A DNA stretch of 64,000 nt. Source: Limnoglobus sp043780595 (lineage in GTDB: Bacteria > Planctomycetota > Planctomycetia > Gemmatales > Gemmataceae). Each line of letters starts with the position of its first letter. Positions within the stretch are counted from its first letter, which is position 1. The notes under the pieces were generated by a model that saw only the letters and a program-made list of their open reading frames with translations, was not told the origin of the DNA and searched no databases. Where the stretch lies: NCBI GenBank assembly GCA_043780595.1, contig JAYWCL010000180.1, forward strand, positions 1-64,000, given 5' to 3'. Below, piece by piece: positions 8,730 to 17,773 of this stretch. The position numbers were made by a program, and so were the translations under genes.

Positions 8730-11177
8730 ATGGCTGTCGTCAAATCTGCGTTGAAGTCGATCGCCGAGCCGCTCATCTCGGTGGGGCTGCGTACGGTGTT
8801 GTCGATTCCCGTCGATGGGGCGATTGAGTGGGTCAAGCAGCGGTTTACCGACCATAGCGAAGCGTTGCCGAAGGCGATTGCGGCCGCGAACGATCGCGCG
8901 TGGCAGGCGCTCGCGTTGGCGCTGGCTGGCGACAGTTTGCTCGACACGATATTCGGGCGATTCCGCGATAGCGACATGAAAGCCGTCCGCACGCAGATTC
9001 GCGCGTTCGTGGACAATTCCGATAGCGGTCTCGAACTCTCTCCTGCGGGGCTACGTGCAAAAGCGTGCGAGGAGCTGAACCAACTCAAAAGTGCCGGGCG
9101 GTTGGGTGCCGATGTCGAATGGACTGCGCTGGATTTAACCCGCTTTGGCAGCACGGCGAAACTGTCCGACGATGCCCATCGTGCGGTGTCGCAGATCGCT
9201 GCCGAACTTCAAACCGATGCCCCACATCTCTTTCAGGTTCTCACGCTCGCGCCACCGGGTGGCACGCCGTTGCTGGCCACCGCGTTCGCGTTTTTCCTTC
9301 GTCGCCAGATCGCCACAAACCCCGAGCTCGCCGTCGAACTCACGCACGATGGCCTGCGTTTGCTCTCGCAGAAGCAGCAAGCCGGTTTCGAGAACCTCGA
9401 ACAGTCGCTCGATTCAAAGTGGGGTGAACTCGGCGAGATGCTGAGCGGCTTCCTCGCGGACAACCAGAACAACCAGTCTGATATCATCGCGAAACTCGAC
9501 CGGATCCTCGAACAGAACCAGGTCGTCACAAAGCCCGAATCGCCGTTGCGCGTGTCGGTCAACAGTGAAAGCGAACGCGACCTCGTGCGGCAACTCCGCG
9601 ACCGCGTTCGCGAACTGCCCACGGAACTGGTGGGCGCGAAACTGCACTCGCTGCTGGGTGACGGCCTCGCTGCCGCCGGGGAGTTTGCCGATGCCCAGCA
9701 ATCGCACGCCGCCGCCGCCGTTGCCGCCCACGCATCCGCCGACCGCACCGCCGAAGCCGAGGCCGAGTACAAGCAGTTCAAGGATGCCTGCGAAATCCAG
9801 CAGTGGGAACCCGCACTCGCCGCACTGAACCGCGCAATTGTCCTTGATGAGAAGCGGTTTCGCCCCGTCCCAAAGCACTACGCCATCGAATCGATTCTCG
9901 GTGCCGGTGCCTTCGGCGTCGTGTTCAAATGCCGGAATACGATTTCGTTCGACGAAGACGACAACGAACTGATCGTGGCCGTGAAGACCTTCCGCGAATC
10001 CGACCTCGACCGCCCATCAAAAACCATCTTTAGTGAAGCCAACATACTCAAAAACCTGACGCACGAAAATATCATCCGCGTCATCGAACACAACTACGCC
10101 GATCCCGATACGCAAATGCGTCCCTTCCTCGCGATGGAATATTTCTCCGGTGTTACGCTGGAAGAACACTTGAAGCAGCATGGGAAATTGTCCGTCGAAA
10201 ACTTCTTCAAGCTGTTTACGCAGATCGCATCCGCATTGCACGCAGCGCACTCCGGCAAACGTCCGGTCTTCCACCGCGACCTGAAGCCCGCGAACATTAT
10301 GGTGCGCAAAGACGGCGAAATCTGGACCGTAAAAGTGATCGACTTCGGGTTGGCGATTCACACGTCGGTGCGGAAAGAAAGTGTCAACCTATCGCACGCA
10401 CTGCGTGTCACTCGCGACAAGTGCATCGCCGGCACGATCAAGTATGCCGCCCCCGAACAATTGGGCGAGAAGCCGTATCCCGTCGGCGCACATTCGGACG
10501 TGTTCGCCTTCGGAAAGACCGCCCTCGATAGCCTTTTCGCTACCGGTCACGTGACGCTAAAGCACTGGAAGTCACTTCCCGATAGCCTCGCCAATATGCT
10601 CGCTCGCTGCGTCGAGGAAGAGTATTTTCCCAAGCACCCCGACGAAGGTCGCTTTCACGGATTCACGCCAATACTTGTCAGCTTGGCACAGTCGGTCGCT
10701 TCTGCAACTGCGAAACCAATTGTCAAATCGGTGCAAACACCCGCAGTGATCAAACCGGTTGAGCCGATTGTCAATTCGGTCCCGGTTACACTGACGCCTT
10801 TGGTTTCCAAACCGAGTTTGAGTAGTGTCGCGAGTGAAACACGTCCTGTACCTTCACGCGTAACCATACCTGCAAAACCGGTTGAACCGATTGTCAAACT
10901 CGTACCGGTTGCAATGTCACCTGTTGTGACCAAACCGAGTTTGCCCAACATTCACAAGGAAACGCAGACTGCGTCCGCAGTTGCCAAACCTGTTGGAACG
11001 ATTGTCAAATCAGTACCGGCTAAAGAAAGTCGGCTGCCAACAGTCCGCCTATTCACACTCGCCAAAGATCTCAATATTGCTTCGGGTGTGCCCCGTCGCT
11101 CAGGTACAGCATCCTTGGCTTTCGCTGCGTGGCAGGTCTGTGAGTTGAGTCAAGAGCCGGATACGCGAAGTTGGTAG
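8730..11177 (+). CDS. Large cytoplasmic Ser/Thr protein kinase with altered 3' end
   Basis: An 815-residue Hanks-type kinase. Residues 1-380 form a helical N-terminal region of unknown type that I have seen only in planctomycete multidomain proteins. The kinase domain runs from about 385 to 655: glycine loop GAGAFGVVFK (about 390), VAVKTF lysine (about 417), HRDLKPANIM (about 516), DFGLA (about 538) and APEQ (about 574). All catalytic residues are present. Residues 665-765 are two to three degenerate repeats of about 45 residues rich in KPVEPIVKSVP. VRLFTLAKDLNIASG (about 773-787) looks like the start of an IF2_N-type helical module. After that the frame reads out of register into a former FGE-sulfatase end (see findings). 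There is no membrane segment. GGAG precedes ATG 8730. Confidence 0.85.
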   Translation: MAVVKSALKSIAEPLISVGLRTVLSIPVDGAIEWVKQRFTDHSEALPKAIAAANDRAWQALALALAGDSLLDTIFGRFRDSDMKAVRTQIRAFVDNSDSGLELSPAGLRAKACEELNQLKSAGRLGADVEWTALDLTRFGSTAKLSDDAHRAVSQIAAELQTDAPHLFQVLTLAPPGGTPLLATAFAFFLRRQIATNPELAVELTHDGLRLLSQKQQAGFENLEQSLDSKWGELGEMLSGFLADNQNNQSDIIAKLDRILEQNQVVTKPESPLRVSVNSESERDLVRQLRDRVRELPTELVGAKLHSLLGDGLAAAGEFADAQQSHAAAAVAAHASADRTAEAEAEYKQFKDACEIQQWEPALAALNRAIVLDEKRFRPVPKHYAIESILGAGAFGVVFKCRNTISFDEDDNELIVAVKTFRESDLDRPSKTIFSEANILKNLTHENIIRVIEHNYADPDTQMRPFLAMEYFSGVTLEEHLKQHGKLSVENFFKLFTQIASALHAAHSGKRPVFHRDLKPANIMVRKDGEIWTVKVIDFGLAIHTSVRKESVNLSHALRVTRDKCIAGTIKYAAPEQLGEKPYPVGAHSDVFAFGKTALDSLFATGHVTLKHWKSLPDSLANMLARCVEEEYFPKHPDEGRFHGFTPILVSLAQSVASATAKPIVKSVQTPAVIKPVEPIVNSVPVTLTPLVSKPSLSSVASETRPVPSRVTIPAKPVEPIVKLVPVAMSPVVTKPSLPNIHKETQTASAVAKPVGTIVKSVPAKESRLPTVRLFTLAKDLNIASGVPRRSGTASLAFAAWQVCELSQEPDTRSW
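11090..11143 (+). pseudogene. Out-of-frame remnant of an FGE-sulfatase (SUMF1) C-terminus
   Basis: Read in the second frame relative to the kinase, this stretch gives APSLRYSILGFRCVAGL and a stop. LGFRCV plus a short tail is typical of the very end of formylglycine-generating-enzyme-like (SUMF1/FGE-sulfatase) domains, which planctomycetes often fuse to kinases. It overlaps the kinase frame, whose last 28 residues are therefore probably not native. This points to a deletion or frameshift that joined the kinase linker to the last bases of a lost domain. Confidence 0.45.
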
Positions 11178-11273
11178 CGCACTGGAGCGGATGCGAAGTG
11201 GAGGGTACCGCCCGGAGCGTCGGGGGTCGAGGACGTTCGAGACCAATAATACTTCACGCAAATCCCGGCGCAA

Positions 11274-11291
11274 GGCGAGCGGGGGAGGTCA
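11274..11291 (+). repeat. GGCGAGCGGGGGAGGTCA short repeat, copy 1
   Basis: An 18-base motif, also found exactly at 11428 and 28380. It lies in a repeat-rich gap with no gene. Confidence 0.6.
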
Positions 11292-11389
11292 CTCCCCTGA
11301 TTCTTCCTGCGTCGTGGGCCGTGTGCATTTTCGATGACGCGATCTTTCTCCATTCGCGTTGCATATGATGATGGCTGGATCAGTGGGCT

Positions 11390-11445
11390 TACGCCACACC
11401 GCTCGCCTCCGAATAGATTGACCTCTTGGCGAGCGGGGGAGGTCA
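11390..11445 (+). repeat. Inverted pair containing GGCGAGCGGGGGAGGTCA, copy 2
   Basis: GCTTACGCCACACCGCTCGCC at the left faces GGCGAGCGGGGGAGGTCA at 11428-11445; CCGCTCGCC and GGCGAGCGG can pair. The two parts are the same as in the unit at 28380-28421 but in the opposite order. Confidence 0.55.
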
Positions 11446-11485
11446 GCCTGTTCATCTCGGTGGGAGTCTCCCATCTTACGAGCCA

Positions 11486-11506
11486 CCGGGTTCATCCTGA
11501 ACCCGG
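11486..11506. repeat. Hairpin CCGGGTTCA / TGAACCCGG
   Basis: A perfect 9-bp stem with a 3-base loop, preceded by ACGAGCCACCGGG. The same CGAGCCACCGGG sequence forms the stem at 48596, so the two sites share an origin. Confidence 0.5.
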
Positions 11507-11906
11507 CGTACCCCGCAGCTCGTGGTAGTAATTGCTGGTTCCGGTAGGGTCTTTATTAGTTTTTGTGAAAAAAGAGAACTCGGCGTTTTTGGCATCCCAC
11601 TTCACTGAGCCAAGAACTTGCTCGGAAGCGACCGTGACCCATCCCATATCTCGACCCGCTCCACGTCGACGAATACGCATCGAATATCTCCGGTTTTCGT
11701 TCCTGCTATGACATGATGGAATTTAGGCAATTACTATCAATTTACGGCATTGTTTACCGGCGAGTTTTGGATGTCAAGATAATTATTGCTGGAAATGTGC
11801 TACTGCTTACGAGTTTGAAACCCGCGAAGGTCATTCAACTCCTGTTTCGCCGCTTCGCTACGCAAAGCCTACGCGGCGCGGCTAAACTTCCCCTACAATA
11901 CACTCC

Positions 11907-12767
11907 ATGATGACCGTGGAATCCGACATCATTCTGAAACGCGACGCGCTGCTGGCGATTCTTCGGCGGTTGCCGGGGGTGGCGGTGGCGTTTAGTGGGG
12001 GCGTCGATAGTGCGGTGGTTGCGAAGGCGGCGTTCGTGGCGCTCGGCGATGCCGCGATTGCGGTGACGGCGGACAGTGCGAGTGTACCGCGGAGCGAGTT
12101 GCTGGCGGCGATTCAGTTGGCCAAGCTCATCGGCATTCGGCACGAAGTCGTTCGCACCGATGAATTCGCGAACCCCGACTACATCAAGAACGATGGCAGT
12201 CGATGTTATCATTGCAAAACCGAACTCTATTCGCGAATCGATGCGATTCTGCCCGCACTTGGCGTGACGATGATGTGTAGCGGGGCGAACCTCGATGATG
12301 CGGGGGATTATCGGCCGGGGCTGCGTGCGGCGGCGGAACATTCGGTGCGACACCCGTTGCAAGAAGCGGGATTCACGAAGGCCGATGTGCGGGCGCTCGC
12401 GAAACTCTGGGAGTTGCCCGCGTGGGACAAACCGGCTGCGCCGTGTCTCTCGAGCCGGATTGCGCCGGGGCTGGCGGCAACGGCGGAACGAACGTTGCGG
12501 GTCGAACGCGGCGAGGAATATCTGAAGTCGCTCGGGTTGCGAGTCTGTCGGGTGCGGTACCACGAAGGCGACATCGCGCGGATCGAAGTACCTCCGGTGG
12601 ACATCGCCCGGCTCAGCGCCGAACCGATTCGTAGCGAGTTGAGCCGCACGTTCCGCGAGATCGGCTTTCAGTTCGTGACGATCGACCTCGAAGGGTTCCG
12701 CTCGGGTAGTTTGAACGACTTGATTTCCCTCGATGTGAAAGTCCGCTACGGAGCTTTGCGATCATGA
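11907..12767 (+). CDS. larE: LarE-type ATP-dependent sacrificial sulfur transferase
   Basis: A 286-residue PP-loop protein. LarE adenylates a carboxyl of the biosynthetic intermediate of the nickel pincer cofactor and donates sulfur to it. The PP-loop SGGVDS is at 30-35, RCYHCK (C100, C103) follows the second strand, and AAPCLSSRI places Cys180 where the sacrificial cysteine of the Lactobacillus enzyme sits. No larA, larB or larC is near, so the target may lie elsewhere, or the protein may have another sulfur-transfer role. ATG 11907 and 11910 are both possible. It overlaps the next gene by four bases (ATGA), so the two are co-translated. Confidence 0.88.
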   Translation: MMTVESDIILKRDALLAILRRLPGVAVAFSGGVDSAVVAKAAFVALGDAAIAVTADSASVPRSELLAAIQLAKLIGIRHEVVRTDEFANPDYIKNDGSRCYHCKTELYSRIDAILPALGVTMMCSGANLDDAGDYRPGLRAAAEHSVRHPLQEAGFTKADVRALAKLWELPAWDKPAAPCLSSRIAPGLAATAERTLRVERGEEYLKSLGLRVCRVRYHEGDIARIEVPPVDIARLSAEPIRSELSRTFREIGFQFVTIDLEGFRSGSLNDLISLDVKVRYGALRS

Positions 12768-13021
12768 CCCCGCTCGCCGCCGATGTTGCCCTCGATCAAT
12801 TTTTTCTCGAAGCGCGCTGTCAGTTACTCACCTTGGCGGCGATTCTCGATCGGATCGACCGCGGCAGCGGTGCGGACGAGGCGAACGACGACCCACGGAC
12901 GCAGCGGATTCATGCGGCAATTGCACTTTTAACGAGCGCAAATCTCGATCGGGCCGCACAGATTCAACGTCTGTTTTCGCTCGAATACGATCCCGAATGG
13001 AAACGTCCGCAGCCACGGTAA
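12764..13021 (+). CDS. Small protein overlapping larE
   Basis: An 85-residue mostly helical protein, with LDQFFLEARCQLLTLAAILD (about 10-29) and RTQRIHAAIALL (about 45-56). The ATG lies inside the larE stop (ATGA), which shows a translationally coupled pair. No domain is recognised; the coupling suggests a role with LarE, but this is inference. Confidence 0.75.
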   Translation: MTPLAADVALDQFFLEARCQLLTLAAILDRIDRGSGADEANDDPRTQRIHAAIALLTSANLDRAAQIQRLFSLEYDPEWKRPQPR

Positions 13022-13143
13022 CGATCGCGATTTCGTTGCAAGATTGATTTTCGTGCATACAACCCCTGCACGCGGCACGCCAGACTTGTAAACTTCCCTG
13101 AATACATATCGGGCTTCGCACGGAAACTTGAGGGTTGACATCC

Positions 13144-14475
13144 ATGCCGATCAAAGTCACCTGCAACAATTGCGGCGGCGTATTGCACGCGCCGGATGAC
13201 TCTGCGGGCAAAAAGGGACGCTGCCCGACGTGCGGCACGGTCCTGACGATCAACGCCGATATGCCGAACCCAACGGGGGCATCGGTGTTCGGCGCGCCGA
13301 TGGGCGGCATAGATAATTCGGACAAGGCCAACCGGCCGTTGCCGTTCCCGCCTGTGGGTGGGCCGTGGACGGGGACGCCGCCCGTGTTTGGGAAAGAGAA
13401 CGCGACGCAACCGGGGCCAAAACCGGCAGCGTTTCCGCCTGCGTCGAACGAGCCGCGTTCGTCGTACGACATTGCGGGGATGCCGGAATCCGAACCGATT
13501 CGGCCAGTACCCGGCACGCCACCGAACACGCACGGGAGCCGCGTGCCCCCCGACCCGCGTAAGTATTCCGAGCCGATGGCGAAGCCCGGTCGGCCTGCGA
13601 CAGCCAAGAAAACCGAATCCGATGACACCCGATGGAACCGCGTTCGCAAGGGTCTCGGCTGGGTGCAGTTCGCCGGACTGTTCGCATTCCTGGCGGTCGT
13701 CGGCGCGACGCTGATACCGATCCTCGCACAGTTCGGCGTGAATCTTCCCGATAAACTGCCGGGCTATCTCGGGATGGATACCGTTTCGAGCACGACCGAA
13801 ATCGGCGTCGGTGCCGTGATGGTTCCCGTCGTGTTAGCATTATTCTGCTTGTTGATCGGGCGGATGGGTGTCTCGGCGGCACCGAGTTCGTCGTATGCAC
13901 GCGGACCCGCACTCGCTTCGTCGTTGGCGACGCTCGTCGCGGTCGGGGGGGCGATTGCCTTGCTCGCGATCACCGGCCTCGGCGTCAAAGATGGCTTCGT
14001 GCCGAAATTCCAGGCGTCACCGATCGTCGGTGCGAACCTGCAAACGAAAGCTCACGACTTCACGCAGTCGAATCTGTTGCCAACCGACGGCATCGCCGGG
14101 GTGATCCAGCGATTCGGCCTCGCCGCGTTCCTGGCGTTCGGCCTCGTTGCGGAAATCTGGTTCTTCGCAGCACTCGGGCGGATCGCCGCATACCTCAAGA
14201 ATGCGACCGCCAGTGCCCGCATCAACTGCGTGCTGATCCTCAAAGGTACGCTGTTGGCGTTTGCGGTTCTCGCCTGTGTGGCCACCCAGATTTACGGCGA
14301 TTGGATCACCGCGAATATCTGGTCGAAGTGGAACGGCCTCGACGCCAAGACGCAGGCGATTGCGGTCCCCGGCATCGTGCTGTTCGTCGGCTTCGCGATT
14401 TTCTTGATTCACACGCGAATGGTCGGCGGCGTGAAGCGTGCCATCCGCGATCACGTCGATCCGGCCAGTATTTAA
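13144..14475 (+). CDS. Zinc-ribbon membrane protein
   Basis: A 443-residue protein. The N-terminal zinc ribbon has CNNCGG and CPTCGTVL (two CxxC pairs, about residues 8-11 and 28-31). A proline-rich linker of roughly 120 residues follows, then five or six membrane segments (about 172-195, 225-247, 262-284, 325-348, 372-392 and 415-435). This layout (zinc ribbon, low-complexity linker, membrane domain) is frequent in planctomycetes; the role is unknown. ATG 13144 is chosen because it directly precedes the ribbon. The gene ends 25 bases before the CotH-like gene, so they may share a transcript. Confidence 0.75.
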   Translation: MPIKVTCNNCGGVLHAPDDSAGKKGRCPTCGTVLTINADMPNPTGASVFGAPMGGIDNSDKANRPLPFPPVGGPWTGTPPVFGKENATQPGPKPAAFPPASNEPRSSYDIAGMPESEPIRPVPGTPPNTHGSRVPPDPRKYSEPMAKPGRPATAKKTESDDTRWNRVRKGLGWVQFAGLFAFLAVVGATLIPILAQFGVNLPDKLPGYLGMDTVSSTTEIGVGAVMVPVVLALFCLLIGRMGVSAAPSSSYARGPALASSLATLVAVGGAIALLAITGLGVKDGFVPKFQASPIVGANLQTKAHDFTQSNLLPTDGIAGVIQRFGLAAFLAFGLVAEIWFFAALGRIAAYLKNATASARINCVLILKGTLLAFAVLACVATQIYGDWITANIWSKWNGLDAKTQAIAVPGIVLFVGFAIFLIHTRMVGGVKRAIRDHVDPASI

Positions 14476-14500
14476 ACACACCACTACGCGAGTAACCCCG

Positions 14501-15637
14501 ATGACTTCGATTTTCCGCACACTGTTCATCGTAGGTTTGCTCGCGGTCCCACACATCGCGTTCGCGCAGGCGAAGCCCGATGCCACGACCGAGTTATTCA
14601 AACCGGTCGGGCCGGTGCCGACGTTTAAGATCACCGTCGATGCCGACAACTTGAAACAGATGGCGAAAGACGCGCGGAAGTACGTTCGGGCGACGATCCG
14701 CGTCGGCGACCAGAGCTACGCCGATGTCGGTTTGCACCTCAAAGGGGCCGCCGGATCTCGGCGAGAATGGAACGATAAACCGGGCCTGACGTTGAACTTC
14801 AACAAGTTCACGAACGGGCAACTCTTTCGTAGCGTCGACAAGTTGAACCTCAACAATTCGGTTCAAGACCCTAGCTACATGAACGAACTTTTGGCGAACG
14901 AACTCGCGCTCGCGATGGGCGTTCCCGCCTGCCGTTGTACGCACGCGCTCGTCGAACTGAACGGACGCAAAGCAGAGTTGTACGTTCTGAAAGAGGGCTT
15001 CGACAAAACCTTCCTGCGTCGGCATTTCGAGAACCCCAACGGCAACCTCTACGATGGCGGATTACTCACCGATATCAACGGCGCCTTGAAGCTCGATTGC
15101 GGTACCGACAACGGCCGGAAAGACCTCAAGGAACTCGTCAAGGCGTGCAACGAGGGCGACGCGAACAAGCGATACGCCCTCATGGAAAAGCTCGTCGATG
15201 TCGATAAGTTCACCGCGAGCGCCGCACTGCAAATGATCACCGCTGACTGGGATGGCTACATCCGCAAGCCGAACAACTACCGCATCTACTTCGATCCGAA
15301 ATCGGGCAAAGCCGTGGTCATTCCGCACGGCATGGACCAGATGTGGCAGAACCCCGGCGAAGGACTCTGGCACGGCTGGGGCGGCATGATCGCCCGCGCG
15401 ATTATGGACCACCCCGAGGGGAAGAAGAAGGTCATCGCGAAACTGAAGGAACTCACCGAGAAGCATTTCACCATCGAGAAGATGCACAAGCGGATCGACG
15501 AGATTTTCCCGCGAGCCAAAGTCGCGATGGCGACTATCAACAAAGATTGGGCGTTCGAAGGCCAGATGAAGGCACTCAAGGAACGCATCAAGCAACGGGT
15601 GGAATTTCTCAAAGTGGAACTGCCGAAGTTGAAGTAA
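14501..15637 (+). CDS. Secreted CotH-like kinase-fold protein
   Basis: A 378-residue protein with a signal peptide (MTSIFRTLFIVGLLAVPHIAFA, cleaved after AFA). The body matches the CotH family, a divergent protein kinase fold first known from the Bacillus spore coat. KLNLNNSVQDPSYMNELLAN (about 113-132), ELYVLKEGFDKTFL (about 157-170) and ADWDGYIRKPNNYRIY with HGMDQMW are typical; the Asp of GMDQ is the metal-binding residue. CotH proteins in planctomycetes often accompany secreted or cell-surface functions. ATG 14501 is chosen because the leader starts there. It is flanked by two zinc-ribbon proteins on the same strand. Confidence 0.85.
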   Translation: MTSIFRTLFIVGLLAVPHIAFAQAKPDATTELFKPVGPVPTFKITVDADNLKQMAKDARKYVRATIRVGDQSYADVGLHLKGAAGSRREWNDKPGLTLNFNKFTNGQLFRSVDKLNLNNSVQDPSYMNELLANELALAMGVPACRCTHALVELNGRKAELYVLKEGFDKTFLRRHFENPNGNLYDGGLLTDINGALKLDCGTDNGRKDLKELVKACNEGDANKRYALMEKLVDVDKFTASAALQMITADWDGYIRKPNNYRIYFDPKSGKAVVIPHGMDQMWQNPGEGLWHGWGGMIARAIMDHPEGKKKVIAKLKELTEKHFTIEKMHKRIDEIFPRAKVAMATINKDWAFEGQMKALKERIKQRVEFLKVELPKLK

Positions 15638-15667
15638 TCGCCAACCTCTCCAGCGAGAACATCGGTC

Positions 15668-16276
15668 ATGCCAATCACCTTCTCCTGCGGTTGCGGTCGA
15701 TCCTTGAAAGTCGCCGACGAACTGGCGGGGAAGCGCGTTCGCTGCCCCGCATGCAACAAAGCCGCCGAGGTGCCACCCGCCGATGACGGAGGCTTTGAAG
15801 TCGTAGACGACGAACCGCCGAAACCCGTCCGTGCGACGGTTGCGAAAGCGGTTCCGGCGAAAGCCAAGCCGCCCGAAGATGATTTTGAACTCGTCGACGA
15901 CGACGAAGAAGACGTGAAACCGAAAAAGAAAAAACGGCGCGACGACGACGATGAGGACGAGCGGCCCGCAAAACGAACGAGCCAGAAATCGAAGCGATAC
16001 GACGATGACGACGACGAAGACGATCGACCCCGCAAAAAGAAACGGAAGTCGCAACCGGCCGAGGCGTCTGGCGGCATGCGGTTACTTTACATCTTCGGCG
16101 GTATCGCCTTAGTTATTGCCGGTGGGGCCGTCGCTTACTTCTCGTACCAAAGTGAAGGGCGGCGTGTCGGGCGTGGCATCGGCCTGGGCGTCGTGCTCGC
16201 GATCGTCGGCACCATCGGCGTTTACCGAGGCGCAACGGGCGAGATCGATGTTGGAGAAGATGATGACGATGACTGA
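15668..16276 (+). CDS. Zinc-ribbon protein with charged linker and two membrane segments
   Basis: A 202-residue protein. The N-terminal ribbon SCGCGRSLKV plus RCPACNK (residues about 6-30) is followed by about 100 residues of alternating Asp/Glu runs and Lys/Arg runs, then two hydrophobic segments (about 138-157 and 170-190) and an acidic tail. The ribbon resembles the one at 13144. No function is known. It lies 30 bases after the CotH-like gene and probably belongs to its transcript. Confidence 0.75.
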   Translation: MPITFSCGCGRSLKVADELAGKRVRCPACNKAAEVPPADDGGFEVVDDEPPKPVRATVAKAVPAKAKPPEDDFELVDDDEEDVKPKKKKRRDDDDEDERPAKRTSQKSKRYDDDDDEDDRPRKKKRKSQPAEASGGMRLLYIFGGIALVIAGGAVAYFSYQSEGRRVGRGIGLGVVLAIVGTIGVYRGATGEIDVGEDDDDD

Positions 16277-16349
16277 GGCACGAATGGTAACTGATAATAC
16301 AAGATAGCGATTGCCCTGAAGTTCACCGACCACTCCGGAGTCCGCACGC

Positions 16350-17765
16350 ATGTCCGACGTTCGCGAAACGCAGCTCCTCATTATCGGCGGTGGCCCCGGC
16401 GGTTATCCCGCAGCGCTCCATGCGGCCGATCATGGCATCGCGGTGATCCTTGCCGACGAAGACCCGAAACTCGGCGGCGTGTGCCTCAATCGCGGTTGCA
16501 TTCCCTCGAAGGCGCTCCTCCATGCCGCGAAGATCATTCGCGAAGCCCACCACGCCGCCGAGATCGGCATTTCGTTCGGCGAGCCGAAGCTCGACCTCGA
16601 AAAACTGCGTACGTTCGTCCAAACGAAAGTCGTCGGCAAGCTGACCGGCGGCATCGCGATGTTGTGCAAAGGCCGCGGCGTCAACGTGATTCGCGGCCAC
16701 GCGGAATTCCTCGATGCGAACACCGCGAAAGTCAACGACGAAACGATTCGCTTTCAACATGCCATCATCGCAACGGGTAGCGTGCCGGTGATGCCGAAGA
16801 CGTTCGCGATCGACGATCCGCGCGTCATGGACAGCACCGCCGCACTGTTGCTGCCCGACGTACCCAAGACGCTCCTCGTCGTCGGTGGCGGCTACATCGG
16901 CTTGGAGATCGGCAGCATTTACGCGGCACTCGGCACGAAAGTCACCGTCGTCGAATTCATGGATGGCCTGCTGCCGATGGCGGACCGCGACCTCGTCAAA
17001 CCGCTCGAAACGAAGCTGCGCAGCGAGTTCGCAAACATCTACGTGAATACGAAAGTCGCGAGCATCGCCGCGACACCCGCCGGAATCGTGGCCACGCTCG
17101 AAGGCAAAGACGTGCCCGCGACGATGACCTTCGACCGCGTGCTCGTCTCGGTCGGACGTCGCCCCAATTCGGCCAACCTCGGCCTCGATAAAGCCGGCGT
17201 GACCGTAACGGATCGTGGCTACATCCCGATCGACAAACAACGCCGTACGAACGTGCCGCACATCTTCGCCATCGGCGACGTGGGCGAAGAACCGGGACTG
17301 GCGCACAAGGCCACTGCCGAGGCCCGCGTGGCCGTGGAAGTCATCCTCGGCGAACCCGCCGAGTGGAACCCGCGCGCCATCCCGGCGGTGATCTTTACCG
17401 ATCCGGAAATCGCCTGGGCGGGGCTGACGCAAGTCGACGCCGAGAAGGGCAACATCCCGCACGAGATTCTGAGATTCCCGTGGGCCGCAAGTGGCCGGGC
17501 CGTGGCACTGAACATCACGAACGGGCTGACGAAGATGCTCGTCGACCCGGAAAGTAAGCGAGTTCTCGGCGTCGGGATCGTTGGCACCGGGGCGGGGGAG
17601 TTGATCGCCGAGAGCGTACTCGCCATCGAGATGGGGGCCGTGGCCCGCGATATTCTCGAGAGCATCCACCCGCACCCCACACTCAGCGAAACCGTGATGG
17701 AAAGCGCCGAACTCGCGTATGGCGCGGCCACCCACGTCGCCAAACCGCGCAAGGCAGTTATCTAA
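16350..17765 (+). CDS. lpdA: Dihydrolipoyl dehydrogenase (E3)
   Basis: A 471-residue FAD disulfide oxidoreductase, the E3 subunit that reoxidises dihydrolipoamide of 2-oxo acid dehydrogenases and the glycine cleavage system. The FAD motif GGGPGGYPAA is at about 13-22, the redox pair is C45 and C50 in GGVCLNRGCIPSK, the NAD-binding GGGYIGLEIG is in the middle, and the second FAD motif ends in IFAIGDV. The C-terminal HPHPTLSE holds the catalytic His-Glu pair. No E1 or E2 gene is adjacent. The following gene starts nine bases after the stop. Confidence 0.93.
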   Translation: MSDVRETQLLIIGGGPGGYPAALHAADHGIAVILADEDPKLGGVCLNRGCIPSKALLHAAKIIREAHHAAEIGISFGEPKLDLEKLRTFVQTKVVGKLTGGIAMLCKGRGVNVIRGHAEFLDANTAKVNDETIRFQHAIIATGSVPVMPKTFAIDDPRVMDSTAALLLPDVPKTLLVVGGGYIGLEIGSIYAALGTKVTVVEFMDGLLPMADRDLVKPLETKLRSEFANIYVNTKVASIAATPAGIVATLEGKDVPATMTFDRVLVSVGRRPNSANLGLDKAGVTVTDRGYIPIDKQRRTNVPHIFAIGDVGEEPGLAHKATAEARVAVEVILGEPAEWNPRAIPAVIFTDPEIAWAGLTQVDAEKGNIPHEILRFPWAASGRAVALNITNGLTKMLVDPESKRVLGVGIVGTGAGELIAESVLAIEMGAVARDILESIHPHPTLSETVMESAELAYGAATHVAKPRKAVI

Positions 17766-17773
17766 GAATCCCC

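Larger units (their letters stand above)
11178..11906. other. Repeat-rich intergenic gap
   Basis: No firm gene is seen in 729 bases. It contains two copies of GGCGAGCGGGGGAGGTCA (11274 and 11428), the facing motif ACCGCTCGCC (11395) and a hairpin at 11486-11506. A minus-strand frame of 62 codons (11492-11680) contains VASEQVLGSVKWDAKNAEF-like sequence and may be the tail of a lost gene, but I cannot name it. Bases 11690-11830 are AT-rich. The larE promoter should lie before 11907. Confidence 0.5.

Noticed and set aside
11492..11680. 62-codon minus-strand frame as a gene
   Set aside because: The end runs into a hairpin repeat and no start signal is present; it may be a remnant but cannot be named.
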